Assembly (NCBI GenBank): GCA_021286855.1
Contig: JAJTBO010000002.1
Coordinates: 124,001 to 188,000, forward strand
DNA: 64,000 nucleotides
Direction of reading: 5' to 3'
Source of the DNA: Hyphomicrobiales bacterium
GTDB taxonomy: Bacteria; Pseudomonadota; Alphaproteobacteria; Rhizobiales; Ancalomicrobiaceae
Shown: positions 36,243-44,884 of the stretch, piece by piece
How positions within the stretch are numbered: position 1 is the stretch's first letter
Layout: every line of letters starts with the position of its first letter
The notes under the pieces: model-generated
Told to the model about the DNA's origin: nothing
Databases searched by the model: none
What the model saw: the letters and a program-made list of their open reading frames with translations, nothing else
Position numbers and translations under genes: made by a program

Positions 36243-37952
36243 TCACTTCGGTTGGGAGAGTTTGGAGACGACCGTCGAGGTCTGCGCCTTCAGGGCGGCG
36301 TCGACGGCGACACGCGCCTCGAGCGCCGCGCCCCAGGTCGCGGAGGCCTTGCGGGCGGCTTCGGGCAGGTCCTTCCAGGCGGCGAGCGCGGCCGGCAGAT
36401 CGCCGCCGACCATGCGGCTCTCGATGCGCGAGATCTTCTCGCCGACGCCTTCGCCGGCGGTCTCGCCGGCCGGGCGGATGCGCACGGCATGGGCGGCGTG
36501 GCTCCACATCCGATCGAAGAGCGAGGCGTCCTTCGGCGCGCCGTCGACGGCGTCGATCATGGCGCGGGCGATCTTCGGCAGGTCCTCGCGCAGCCTCGTC
36601 ACGGACGGCACGCCGGCGGCGGCGAAGCCGTCGAGGGGGGCGAGCATCGGCAGGCCCTCGGGGGCGGCGCGTTTGACGACGTCGAGTTCGGGACCGAAGG
36701 GGCGGCCGGCGTCGACCGCCGACTTCAGATCGGCGAGCGCCACCGCGAAGACGGCCTCGGTCTGCGCCTTGGCGGCCTTGGCCGCGCCGACCTCGATCTC
36801 CGCGACCTTGGATTCGACGAGACCGACGCGGCCCTCGGTCGCCTCCAGCGTCTTGTCGAGGGTCTCGGCGATGCGGCCGCGGTCGGCCTTGGCCTCGGCG
36901 TTGGAGGTCTCCATGCCGCCGACCCGGCCGACGAGGCCGTCGACCTCCGAGCGCAGGCCCTCGAGCCCGCCGAGCCGTTGCCGGAAGCCGTCGAGGGCCG
37001 CGGCGACGTCGGCCTTCTGCTTCTCGACTTCGGCGGCGAGCCGGGCGGCGGCGTCGCCGACGGCGGCCTTGGCGGTCTCCCCGCCGTCGGCGGCGCGGGC
37101 CTTCAGGTCGGCGCGGGCCGCCTCGATCTCGGCGGCGAGACGAGCGGTCTCGGCGGCGGCACTCTCGCGGGCGGCGGCGATCGCCTGATCGACCTTGGCG
37201 GCGAGTTCGCCGAGCGCCTGACCGTCGCCGGCCGGCAGTTTGGCGAGGCTCTCCGACACGGAGGTCTTGGCGGCGGCGAGGCGTTCTTCGGCCGCCTTCT
37301 GCAAGCCGGCGACGCGGTCGGCGAGATCGGCTGGGAGTTTCAGGGCCGGCGCGGTCTCGATCGCGGCGAGGCGCTTCTCGATCGGCGAGAGGTCGATCGG
37401 TTTGGCTTCGGCGGCGGCCTTCTCGGCGGCGGCGAGTTTCGTCTCCAGGGCGGCGAGGCGGTCGAGCGCCGTCTTCAGCGCCGGGTCGGGCGCGGCCGGC
37501 GTCGTCGCGACCGGGCCGAGGAGGGCGTCGAGCTTCGGGCCGAACCAATGCGGCAGACCGACGCCGATGACGCCGCCGCCGATCGCGGCGACGAGCATGC
37601 CGACGACGAGCCCGCCGGCGCCGACGCCGGAGCGGGTGGCCGGCGGAGTGACCGACGGCGTGGCGGGGGCTTCCGCCGGCTCGGGCTTCGGCTCGGACGC
37701 GGCTTCGGCCGGCTTCGGTTCGATCGTCTCGGGCGCGTCGGCGACGGGGGCCGCGGCGTCGGCGAGGGGCGCTTCGTCGGATGCGGCTTCCGCCGCCGCG
37801 ACGGTCTCCGGTTCGACCGCTTCGGGTTCGGTGGCCGGGGTCGCTTCGACGGCCTCGGCGGCTTCGACGACCGGTTCGACGCCGCTCGGCGGCGCTTCGG
37901 TCGCTTCGCTCACGCCTTCCGGCGCGGCCACCGGCTCCTTCTTCGACGCCAT
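36243..37952 (-). other. Mic60/mitofilin-like module with a possible internal start
   Basis: The ATG at 37952 begins the segment that corresponds to separate Mic60-like (COG4223) proteins of 569 residues. AGGGAG lies 7 nt upstream, a good ribosome site inside the hemD frame. A separate Mic60-like protein could therefore be made besides or instead of the fusion. Alphaproteobacterial Mic60 shapes intracytoplasmic membranes in phototrophs and methanotrophs and is known to cluster with heme genes; the function here is inferred. Confidence 0.6.
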
Positions 37953-38714
37953 GTGCGGTCTCCCTGAGTTCTCGCCGTCGTCGCCGGGGGGTGCGACGCG
38001 GGATTGAACGAAGGTGACGATCAGACCCGATTCGTCGGGTCTTTCCGCCACCACGATCCGATCATAGCCGGCGCGGCGAAGGGGTTCGGCCGCCGCATCG
38101 GATATAGCATGGATGCGAAACCGCGACGAAGACGGAGAAAAGCCTCGAGCGGCGAGCGCGTCGACCAGGATCTCCGCGCTTCTGGGCGAATAGACGGCGA
38201 TCGCGTCGATCCGTCCACCGGCGAGGTCGGTCGCGACCGCGTCGGGCAGGTCGGCGACCGCCTCGGAGCGATAGACTTCGGCGATCCGGACCTCGAAACC
38301 GGCGGCCTCGAGATCGGCGGCGAAATCGGCGGCGCGGTCGGCGCCGGCGGCCCACAGGAGCGCGCCGCGGGCGGGATCGAGCCGTGTCTTCAGGAGTTCG
38401 GCGAGCGCCCGGCGGTCGCCGGCGGCGGAATGGACGTCCACGAAGCCGCGGGCGCGGGCGGCCTCGGCGGTCTTGTCGCCGACGGCGAAGAGGGGCAGGG
38501 CGGTCAGGCGGGCGACGTCGTCGCAGAGCGCCAGGGCGGCGACGCCGTTGATCGAGGTGACGACCAGCGCCTGGACGCCGTCGAGGGGCAGCGCGACGTC
38601 GCCGTCGAGCACGATGCGGACGAGCGGCGCGACGATCCCGTCGAGACCGGCCGCCGCCAGGCGGGCCTCGGTGGCGCGCCCCTGGTCTTCGGCTCGGGTG
38701 ACGAGGACGCGCAT
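36243..38714 (-). CDS. hemD: Uroporphyrinogen-III synthase fused in frame to a Mic60/mitofilin-like protein
   Basis: One open frame of 823 residues. Residues 1-240 are HemD, which cyclises hydroxymethylbilane to uroporphyrinogen III: MRVLVTRAEDQGRATEARL, ALVVTSINGVAAL, PLFAVGDKTAEAAR and DAIAVYSPRSAEIL. No stop codon separates this from MASKKEPVAAPEG, where Mic60-like (COG4223) proteins normally begin; the linker is QSRVAPPGDDGENSGRPH. The second part has a 95-residue acidic Ala/Pro/Glu stretch, one membrane helix (GLVVGMLVAAIGGGVIGVGL), long Ala/Glu coiled coils and a C-terminal mitofilin-like region. HemD usually ends near residue 240, so a fusion or two products are both possible. It starts 5 bp after hemC. 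Confidence 0.75.
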   Translation of the reverse strand: MRVLVTRAEDQGRATEARLAAAGLDGIVAPLVRIVLDGDVALPLDGVQALVVTSINGVAALALCDDVARLTALPLFAVGDKTAEAARARGFVDVHSAAGDRRALAELLKTRLDPARGALLWAAGADRAADFAADLEAAGFEVRIAEVYRSEAVADLPDAVATDLAGGRIDAIAVYSPRSAEILVDALAARGFSPSSSRFRIHAISDAAAEPLRRAGYDRIVVAERPDESGLIVTFVQSRVAPPGDDGENSGRPHMASKKEPVAAPEGVSEATEAPPSGVEPVVEAAEAVEATPATEPEAVEPETVAAAEAASDEAPLADAAAPVADAPETIEPKPAEAASEPKPEPAEAPATPSVTPPATRSGVGAGGLVVGMLVAAIGGGVIGVGLPHWFGPKLDALLGPVATTPAAPDPALKTALDRLAALETKLAAAEKAAAEAKPIDLSPIEKRLAAIETAPALKLPADLADRVAGLQKAAEERLAAAKTSVSESLAKLPAGDGQALGELAAKVDQAIAAARESAAAETARLAAEIEAARADLKARAADGGETAKAAVGDAAARLAAEVEKQKADVAAALDGFRQRLGGLEGLRSEVDGLVGRVGGMETSNAEAKADRGRIAETLDKTLEATEGRVGLVESKVAEIEVGAAKAAKAQTEAVFAVALADLKSAVDAGRPFGPELDVVKRAAPEGLPMLAPLDGFAAAGVPSVTRLREDLPKIARAMIDAVDGAPKDASLFDRMWSHAAHAVRIRPAGETAGEGVGEKISRIESRMVGGDLPAALAAWKDLPEAARKASATWGAALEARVAVDAALKAQTSTVVSKLSQPK

Positions 38715-38719
38715 GCGGT

Positions 38720-39658
38720 TCACTCCACCCGGAAGAAGTCCGGGCCGCCGAGCCGCTTCAGCGTCTCGCCCGCCTCGATCCCGATCGCCTCGGCCTCGGC
38801 GACCGGTCCGGCGCGGGTGACCGCATGGGCTTCGGACCCGTCGGGCCTCAGGATCAGGCCCTCGAAGCGGATCTCGTCGCCCACGACCCGAGCGAGACCG
38901 GCGATCGGGGTGCGGCAGGAGCCGTCGAGGATGCGCAGGAAGGCGCGCTCGAGGGTCAGCGCGGCGGCGGTCGCGGGATGGTGGATCTTCGCCACCAGGG
39001 CGTTGGTCGCGGCGGCGTCGGCGCGGGTCTCGATGCAGATCGCGCCCTGGCCGACGGCGGGCAGGAAGTCGTCGGTGGCGATCAGCGAGGCGACGGTCGT
39101 CTCCATGCCGAGCCGGCGCAGACCGGCGTAGGCGAGGAGCGTCGCGTCGGCGACGCCGTCTTCGAGCTTCTTCATCCGGGTCTGGACGTTGCCGCGGAAC
39201 TCGACGACCTCGAGGTCGGGGCGCAGGCGGCAGACCATGGCGCGACGGCGCAGCGACGAGGTGCCGACCTTCGCGCCGGCCGGCAGATCGGCGAGCGACG
39301 TCGCGCTCGGCGAGACGAAGGCGTCGCGGACGTCCTCGCGCGGAAGGAAGGCGGAAATGATCAGCCCGTCGGGCAGCACGGTCGGCATGTCCTTGGAGGA
39401 ATGCACGGCGAGATCGATGGTTCCATCGAGAAGCGCTTCCTCGATCTCCTTGGTGAAGAGGCCCTTGCCGCCGACTTCCGAGAGGGGCCGGTCGAGGATA
39501 CGGTCGCCGGAGGTCTTGATCACCACGATCTCGAAGGCGTCGAAGCTCAGGCCGGTGACGGCGGCGAGACGTTCGCGGGTCTCGTGGGCCTGGGCGAGGG
39601 CGAGCGCGCTGCCGCGCGTGCCGATGCGGATCATCTTCTCGGAGATCTTCGATTGCAC
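38720..39658 (-). CDS. hemC: Porphobilinogen deaminase (hydroxymethylbilane synthase)
   Basis: A 312-residue enzyme that joins four porphobilinogens into hydroxymethylbilane using a dipyrromethane cofactor. Seen are MIRIGTRGSALALAQA, IKTSGDRILDRPL, GGKGLFTKEIEEALLDG, DLAVHSSKDMP and the cofactor Cys in ILDGSCRTPIAG. The GTG start at 39658 (MQSKISEKMIRIG) gives a typical N-terminus; ATG codons at 39691 and 39634 are alternatives. hemD begins 5 bp downstream. It is divergent from tsaD, an arrangement common in Rhizobiales. Confidence 0.94.
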   Translation of the reverse strand: MQSKISEKMIRIGTRGSALALAQAHETRERLAAVTGLSFDAFEIVVIKTSGDRILDRPLSEVGGKGLFTKEIEEALLDGTIDLAVHSSKDMPTVLPDGLIISAFLPREDVRDAFVSPSATSLADLPAGAKVGTSSLRRRAMVCRLRPDLEVVEFRGNVQTRMKKLEDGVADATLLAYAGLRRLGMETTVASLIATDDFLPAVGQGAICIETRADAAATNALVAKIHHPATAAALTLERAFLRILDGSCRTPIAGLARVVGDEIRFEGLILRPDGSEAHAVTRAGPVAEAEAIGIEAGETLKRLGGPDFFRVE

Positions 39659-39827
39659 GTCGTTCCCACCCGGTGATAGGGCAAGGGCCATGCGAAAGCG
39701 GACGTTTCGCGGCCTCGCTCACGAATTCGTCCGTCTTCTCTAGAGGAAAGCCGAGCCGCTCGCCACCTCCGACGATCGGGTAAGAACCCGGATGGGCCGG
39801 GCGGCGGGACGAACGAAGGTCTGGAAC

Positions 39828-40904
39828 GTGCGGATACTCGGGATCGAGACGAGTTGCGACGAGACGGCGGCGGCGGTGGTCGAGCGCGGCGACGACGGTC
39901 GTGGCCGCATCCTCTCCAACGTCGTCCATTCGCAGATCGCCGAGCACGCGCCGTTCGGCGGCGTGGTGCCGGAGATCGCGGCGCGGGCGCACGTCGATCT
40001 CCTCGACGGCATCGTCGAGCGGGCGATGACGGAGGCGGGATGCGACTTTGCCGATCTCGACGCGGTGGCGGCGACGGCCGGGCCGGGGCTGATCGGCGGC
40101 GTCCTGGTCGGCCTCGTCACCGCCAAGGCGATCGCGGCCGTGCATCGGCTGCCGCTCGTCGCGGTCAATCATCTCGAGGGGCACGCCCTGACGCCGCGGC
40201 TCACCGACGGGGTCGCGTTTCCCTATCTGATGCTGCTCGTCTCGGGCGGGCACACGCAGTTCGTCGCGGTGGAGGGGCTCGGCCGCTACACCCGGATCGG
40301 CACGACCATCGACGACGCCCTCGGCGAGGCCTTCGACAAGACCGCCAAGATGCTCGGCCTGCCCTATCCCGGCGGTCCGCAGGTGGAGACGCTCGCGGCG
40401 CGCGGCGATCCCACCCGCTTCGATCTGCCGCGTCCCCTGATGCGGCGCGACAGCCTCGACTTCTCGTTTTCGGGTCTGAAGACGGCGGTGCGGTTGGCGG
40501 CGGAGGCCGAGCAACCGCTGAGCGAGCAGACGATCGCCGATCTCTGCGCTTCGTTCCAGGCGGCGGTGACCGACGTGGTGCGGTTCAAGGCGGAGCTGGC
40601 TTTGAAGCGCTTCCGAGACCTGACCGGCGTCGCCGCGCCCCTTCTCGTCACCGCCGGCGGCGTCGCGGCGAACAAGGCGATCGCCGTGGCGCTGGGGCAG
40701 GCGTCGGCGAAGATGGGCGGGCGCGTCGTGGTGCCGCCGGGGCGGCTCTGCACCGACAACGGCGCGATGATCGCCTGGGCCGGAGCGGAACGGCTCCTCG
40801 CCGGGGCGAGCGACGGGATGAGCGCGCAGGCGCGGCCGCGTTGGCCGCTCGACGAGACCGCGCCGCCGCGGCTCGGCTCGGGACAATGGGGAGCCAAGGC
40901 ATGA
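39828..40904 (+). CDS. tsaD: tRNA t6A threonylcarbamoyltransferase TsaD
   Basis: A 358-residue ASKHA-fold protein that, with TsaB and TsaE, transfers threonylcarbamoyl to A37 of ANN-decoding tRNAs. Metal ligands are in [10 protein letters not shown]. Other motifs are [46 protein letters not shown] and [14 protein letters not shown]. The GTG at 39828 matches the usual N-terminus [13 protein letters not shown]; an ATG 12 codons earlier is possible. Its last bases overlap gpsA (ATGA). MtaB, encoded 12 kb away, acts on the t6A product. Confidence 0.96.
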   Translation: MRILGIETSCDETAAAVVERGDDGRGRILSNVVHSQIAEHAPFGGVVPEIAARAHVDLLDGIVERAMTEAGCDFADLDAVAATAGPGLIGGVLVGLVTAKAIAAVHRLPLVAVNHLEGHALTPRLTDGVAFPYLMLLVSGGHTQFVAVEGLGRYTRIGTTIDDALGEAFDKTAKMLGLPYPGGPQVETLAARGDPTRFDLPRPLMRRDSLDFSFSGLKTAVRLAAEAEQPLSEQTIADLCASFQAAVTDVVRFKAELALKRFRDLTGVAAPLLVTAGGVAANKAIAVALGQASAKMGGRVVVPPGRLCTDNGAMIAWAGAERLLAGASDGMSAQARPRWPLDETAPPRLGSGQWGAKA

Positions 40905-41914
40905 GCGGGGCGAAGCGCATCGAGCGGGTGGCGGTGGTCGGCGCGGGTGCTTGGGGCACGGCGCTGGCGCTGGTGGCGGCGCGGGCGGGTCGCGCCGTCC
41001 GGCTCTTCGGCCGCGATCCCGAGACGGTGGCGGCGATCGGCGAAGAAGGTCGCAATCCGCGCTATCTCGGCGACATCCGGCTGGAGCCGGGCCTCTACGC
41101 CACCACCGACGCGGCGCATGCGCTGGAGGGGGCGGATCTGGTCATCCTGTCGGTGCCGGCGCAGGCGACGCGCGGCGCGGCGGCGGCGCTCGCGCGCCTC
41201 GTGCCGGCCGGCGTTCCGGTGGTCTCGGCGGCGAAGGGCCTCGAACACGGCACGCGGGCGACGATGACCGACGTGATCGCGGCGGCGATCCCGCAGGCGG
41301 TCGCCGCCGTGCTCTCCGGGCCGAGCTTCGCCGTCGACGTGGCGCGCGGCCTGCCGACGGCGGTGACGGTGGCGGCGGCGGAAGACGCGGTCGCGGCGGC
41401 GATCGCGCAGGCGCTGTCGTCGTCGAGCTTTAGGCCCTACGCTTCGCACGACCTCGTCGGCGTGCAGGTCGGCGGGGCCTTGAAGAACGTGCTCGCCATC
41501 GCCTCCGGCATCGTGGTGGGGCGGGGGCTCGGCGCGAGCGCGCAGGCCGCGCTGACGGCGCGCGGCTTCGCCGAACTGACCCGGCTCGCCCGCGCGCTCG
41601 GGGCGGAGACGGAGACGCTGATGGGGCTCTCCGGCCTCGGCGATCTGGTCTTGACCGCGACCTCGCCGCAGTCGCGCAACTTCTCGCTGGGACTGGCGAT
41701 CGGCGGCGGCGGATCGATCGCCGATCTGACGCGCGGCGGCGGCAAGCTCGCCGAGGGCGTCCATACCGCCTCCGTCGCGGTCGCGTTCGCGGCGACGCAC
41801 GGGGTCGAGCTGCCGATCACGGCGGCGGTCGCGGACGTGGTCGGCGAGCGGCTCGACGTGGCCGGCGCGATCGAACGGCTGATGAGCCGGCCGTTGAAAC
41901 GCGAGGTCGGCTGA
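40901..41914 (+). CDS. gpsA: NAD(P)-dependent glycerol-3-phosphate dehydrogenase
   Basis: A 337-residue enzyme that makes sn-glycerol 3-phosphate for phospholipid synthesis. The Rossmann motif is [21 protein letters not shown]. Catalytic and substrate motifs include [29 protein letters not shown] and [14 protein letters not shown] with the conserved Lys, then [19 protein letters not shown]. It overlaps tsaD by 4 bp, so it is translationally coupled, and is probably co-transcribed with the YciI-like gene 73 bp on. Confidence 0.96.
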   Translation: MSGAKRIERVAVVGAGAWGTALALVAARAGRAVRLFGRDPETVAAIGEEGRNPRYLGDIRLEPGLYATTDAAHALEGADLVILSVPAQATRGAAAALARLVPAGVPVVSAAKGLEHGTRATMTDVIAAAIPQAVAAVLSGPSFAVDVARGLPTAVTVAAAEDAVAAAIAQALSSSSFRPYASHDLVGVQVGGALKNVLAIASGIVVGRGLGASAQAALTARGFAELTRLARALGAETETLMGLSGLGDLVLTATSPQSRNFSLGLAIGGGGSIADLTRGGGKLAEGVHTASVAVAFAATHGVELPITAAVADVVGERLDVAGAIERLMSRPLKREVG

Positions 41915-41987
41915 CCGGCGGGTGGTGGACCCGGTCGGCCCGGCGGCCTAAGCTCCGAAGATCGATTTCGTCTTCGGAGATGACCGC

Positions 41988-42275
41988 ATGCTGTTCGCCG
42001 CCATGTGTCACGACAAGCCCGACGGTCTGTCGCTGCGCCTCGCCACCCGAGAGGCGCACGTCGCCTGGCTGAAGAGCCTGGGGCCACGCGTGCGCATCGC
42101 CGGACCGTTTCTCGACGAGACCGGCGAGACGATGCAGGGCTCGATCGTGGTGATCGAAGCCGACGACCTCGCCGCGGCGCGGGCGACCTTCGCCGAGGAC
42201 CCCTATGCGCGGGCCGGCCTCTTCGCTTCCGTCGAGATCCGGCCGTGGCGCTGGGTCGTCGGCGCGCCGGCGTGA
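41988..42275 (+). CDS. YciI-like protein
   Basis: A 95-residue dimeric alpha/beta ferredoxin-like protein of the YciI family: MLFAAMCHDKPDGLSLRLATREAH, then GPFLDETGETMQGSIVVIEA and ATFAEDPYARAGLFASVEIRPWRW. The conserved His and Asp resemble a putative active site seen in YciI structures, but the function is unknown. It precedes the EVE-domain gene by 11 bp. Confidence 0.92.
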   Translation: MLFAAMCHDKPDGLSLRLATREAHVAWLKSLGPRVRIAGPFLDETGETMQGSIVVIEADDLAAARATFAEDPYARAGLFASVEIRPWRWVVGAPA

Positions 42276-42286
42276 GGGAGGAACGC

Positions 42287-42706
42287 ATGGCGCATTGGCT
42301 CTACAAGTCGGAACCGGGGGTGTGGTCCTGGGACCAGCAGGTCGCGTCCGGCGAGGCCGGCACCTATTGGGACGGGGTGCGCAATCCGCTCGCCAACAAG
42401 AACATGAAGGCGATGCAGATCGGCGACCTGGGCTTCTTCTATCATTCGAACGAAGGCAAGGCGGTGGTCGGCGTCGTCGAGGTGGTCGGCCTGTGGGCCG
42501 CCGATCCGAAGGACGCCAAGGGTGCCTACGGCGCGGTGACGCTGAAGGCGATCGAACCCCTGCCGCGGCCGGTGACGCTCGCCGAGATCAAGGCCGATCC
42601 GCGTCTCGCCGAGATGGTTCTGGTCAAGAACTCGCGCCTCTCGGTGCAGCCGGTCTCCGACGAGGAGTGGGCGCTCGTGCGCTCGCTCGGGGGGCTCGCC
42701 TCATGA
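42287..42706 (+). CDS. EVE-domain protein
   Basis: A 139-residue single EVE domain, a PUA-like fold whose better-studied relatives (YTH) bind modified bases. It begins MAHWLYKSEPGVWSWDQQ and contains WDGVRNPLANKNMKAMQIGD, GFFYHSNEGKAVVGVVEV and a C-terminal NSRLSVQPVSDEEW. In other bacteria EVE domains are fused to restriction or toxin modules, but stand-alone copies like this are widespread and probably housekeeping. GGGAGGAA lies 6-13 nt upstream. It overlaps the next gene by 4 bp. Confidence 0.93.
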   Translation: MAHWLYKSEPGVWSWDQQVASGEAGTYWDGVRNPLANKNMKAMQIGDLGFFYHSNEGKAVVGVVEVVGLWAADPKDAKGAYGAVTLKAIEPLPRPVTLAEIKADPRLAEMVLVKNSRLSVQPVSDEEWALVRSLGGLAS

Positions 42707-43377
42707 GCGCCGGCGAGATCCCGGACAAGGGCGACTTCATCCGCGCCAACACGCGCCTGCAGTCGCCGCCGCACGTGCCGGAGATCTCGCTGCACCTCGC
42801 CGACGAGGCGATGGACCTGTGGAAGCTGACCGAGGACGAGCTCGAGACGCTCGGCCTGCCGCTGCCGTTCTGGGCCTTCGCCTGGGCCGGCGGTCAGGCG
42901 TTGGCGCGCTACGTGCTCGATCATCCCGAGACGGTCGCCGGCCGGCCCGTGCTGGCCTTCGCCGCCGGGGCGGGGCTCGAGGCGATCGCGGCGGCGAAGA
43001 TGGGGGCGACGCGGGTTCTCGCCACCGAGATCGATCCGTTCGCGCTGGTGGCGCTCGAACTCAACGCCGGGATGAACGGCGTCTCGATCGAGATCTCCGG
43101 GCTCGACGTGCTGGAGGGCGGGCTCGCCGCGCTGCCGTTTCGTCCCGAAACGGTGCTGCTCGGCGACGTCTTCTTCGAACGGCCGCTGGCCGACCGGGTG
43201 GCGGCCTTCGCGGCGAGTTGCGTCGACGAGGGCATCCTCACCCTGGTGGGCGATCCCGGACGCAGCTATCTGCCGAAGAACCGCATGGAATCCTTGACGG
43301 AATACCGGGTTCCGACGACCCGGGCGCTGGAGGACGCGGAGATCAAGAAGACCCGCGTCTGGCGCTTCTTGGGGTGA
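42703..43377 (+). CDS. ETF-beta lysine methyltransferase-like (METTL20 type) protein
   Basis: A 224-residue seven-beta-strand methyltransferase. PFWAFAWAGGQALARYVLDH, VLAFAAGAGLEAIAAAKMGA, ATEIDPFALVALELNAGMN and TVLLGDVFFERPLA match the METTL20/ETFBKMT group. A homologue from Agrobacterium methylates lysines of the electron-transfer flavoprotein beta subunit. Motif I is LAFAAGAGLE rather than LDFGSGSG, so activity is inferred. It overlaps the EVE gene (ATGA) and ends the tsaD-led gene string. Confidence 0.85.
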   Translation: MSAGEIPDKGDFIRANTRLQSPPHVPEISLHLADEAMDLWKLTEDELETLGLPLPFWAFAWAGGQALARYVLDHPETVAGRPVLAFAAGAGLEAIAAAKMGATRVLATEIDPFALVALELNAGMNGVSIEISGLDVLEGGLAALPFRPETVLLGDVFFERPLADRVAAFAASCVDEGILTLVGDPGRSYLPKNRMESLTEYRVPTTRALEDAEIKKTRVWRFLG

Positions 43378-43514
43378 ATTCACCAAACTTCGCGATCGAT
43401 CGGCGGGCGCGGCGGCCTCGACGGCGGCCTGGTCCGGGCCTTGCGAATTCCTAATCGATCCTCACCGGTTCGTCCCGAAACGGGACGGGAGGCGAGGGCG
43501 GTTCGGAGTTCGTC

Positions 43515-43871
43515 ATGCGTATCGGTTCCTCCTCCGGCGTTTCTCTCCTCGCGTCGCGGCTCGGGTCGGCGAACGCCCGACGTGTCGCGCCGGGGGCGCG
43601 GGCGGCGAGCGCGGGGGAAGATCGCGGCGAGTGTCGGGCGCTGGTTCCGATCGCGCCGACCCCGTCGTCGACCGACGAAGCGCCGATCCGGATCGTGCGC
43701 CCTCTCGTCGACGCGGGTTTTCTCGCTCAACTGATCGCCACGGCGGAAGGCCTGCCGGAGACGCGTCGTCTGCGTCGCGCCGACCCGCGTCGCGCGGCGG
43801 CGGCCTATGCGCGGACCGAGCGTGGCGAAGGGTTGCTCACCCCCGGCTATCTGGTCGATCGGCTGCGCTGA
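43515..43871 (+). CDS. Conserved hypothetical protein of Rhizobiales type
   Basis: A 118-residue protein without signal peptide or membrane segment. The second half, RIVRPLVDAGFLAQLIATAE, then GLPETRRLRRADPRRAAAAY, resembles a small uncharacterised protein family that I recall from many Rhizobiales. The first 60 residues are low-complexity Ser/Ala/Arg-rich. I cannot assign a function. It converges with the membrane-protein gene 4 bp away. Confidence 0.68.
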   Translation: MRIGSSSGVSLLASRLGSANARRVAPGARAASAGEDRGECRALVPIAPTPSSTDEAPIRIVRPLVDAGFLAQLIATAEGLPETRRLRRADPRRAAAAYARTERGEGLLTPGYLVDRLR

Positions 43872-43874
43872 CGC

Positions 43875-44285
43875 TCAGCCGCGATCGAAGCCGAAGTCGC
43901 GCCGCGCGCCGCGGATGGTGATGGTGAAGCCGCCGACCACGTCGATCAGCGCGATCGCGGTCAGGGTGAAGAACACCGAGGTGGCCGCCGCCCCGACGGT
44001 CAGAAACTCGACCAGATGGCCGATGAAGACGGCGAGCGACAGGGCGTGGTCGACGATGGTCGGCGACGAGGTGCGGGTCGCCTTGACGATTTCGACGAAG
44101 AGACAGATCAGCGCGCCGAGGATCAGGACGTCGCCCAGCAGCAGCGTGAAACGCGCGTCGGAGACCATGGTCACGGTGAAGACCGGTTGGGTCCAGGGGT
44201 CGCCCGGGGTCGCGCCGATCAGACCGGCGACGACGAGGTTGTAGACCAGGAGGGGCGCGAGCGTCAGCGGCACGTTGAGGAACAT
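43875..44285 (-). CDS. Four-helix membrane protein of unknown function
   Basis: A 136-residue protein with four likely membrane helices: VPLTLAPLLVYNLVVAGLIG, LLLGDVLILGALICLFVEIV, ALSLAVFIGHLVEFLTVG and TSVFFTLTAIALIDVVGGFT. The short Arg-rich C-terminus RGARRDFGFDRG should lie in the cytoplasm. It resembles uncharacterised alphaproteobacterial membrane proteins. It lies leftward, downstream of rpmF, but a strong terminator separates the two. Confidence 0.82.
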   Translation of the reverse strand: MFLNVPLTLAPLLVYNLVVAGLIGATPGDPWTQPVFTVTMVSDARFTLLLGDVLILGALICLFVEIVKATRTSSPTIVDHALSLAVFIGHLVEFLTVGAAATSVFFTLTAIALIDVVGGFTITIRGARRDFGFDRG

Positions 44286-44348
44286 CGGGGGTCTCCGGCG
44301 CAGGTCACGGGAGCATCGTTCCGACGGATCTACCTCGGTCGTGCGCCG

Positions 44349-44382
44349 AAAAAAAGAAGGGCCGGCGATCGGCCGGCCCTTC
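44349..44382 (-). terminator. Rho-independent terminator after rpmF
   Basis: An approximately 11-bp stem (44356-44366 with 44372-44382) is followed, reading leftward, by seven T residues (complement of 44349-44355). It lies 27 bp after the rpmF stop. Confidence 0.9.
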
Positions 44383-44409
44383 GAATTCCGCAGGACGCGT
44401 CGAGAGCGA

Positions 44410-44592
44410 TCACTCGCCCTTCGGCTCCATGATCTGGCGGCCGCGATACATGCCGGTCTTCAGATCGACGTGATGCGGGCGGCGCAGTTCGCCGGAATCC
44501 TTGTCCTCGACGTAGGTCGGCGCCTTGAGGGCGTCCGCCGAGCGGCGGAAACCGCGCTTCATCGGCGAGGTCTTTCTCTTCGGAACGGCCAT
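44410..44592 (-). CDS. rpmF: 50S ribosomal protein L32
   Basis: A 60-residue L32 protein: [20 protein letters not shown], then [15 protein letters not shown]. It lacks zinc-binding cysteines, which is normal for alphaproteobacterial L32. It is a single-gene unit with a candidate promoter at 44716-44744 and a strong terminator. It is not linked to plsX or fabH as in gammaproteobacteria. Confidence 0.97.
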   Translation of the reverse strand: MAVPKRKTSPMKRGFRRSADALKAPTYVEDKDSGELRRPHHVDLKTGMYRGRQIMEPKGE

Positions 44593-44715
44593 CGTCCATA
44601 CTCCAGTTCAGCGGCGTCGGCCTCACGGGCGACGCGGAAATTCCCAAGGGGCACCGGAAAGCCCTCGGGACCGGACGGCCGGCCGAAGGGACGAGATTTC
44701 GGTGGATCGGCGGGG

Positions 44716-44744
44716 CTTATACAGAACCCGCGGGCGTTTGACCA
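44716..44744 (-). promoter_or_regulatory. Candidate promoter for rpmF
   Basis: Reading leftward, TGGTCA (44744-44739) and TATAAG (44721-44716) are separated by 17 bp. The leader to rpmF would be about 115 nt. Confidence 0.45.
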
Positions 44745-44884
44745 GAGGAGAGCGGCGTTTTTTCGCCCCGCGCCGGCGTCGATCGGACGGGAGAGGGACG
44801 GGCGCGCCGAAATCCCTTGGAGGGGACGCGGAAATGCGCTAGCCGACGGGCGTCCGCGCCTTCCGCCTGCGAGGTCCCGCCGCC

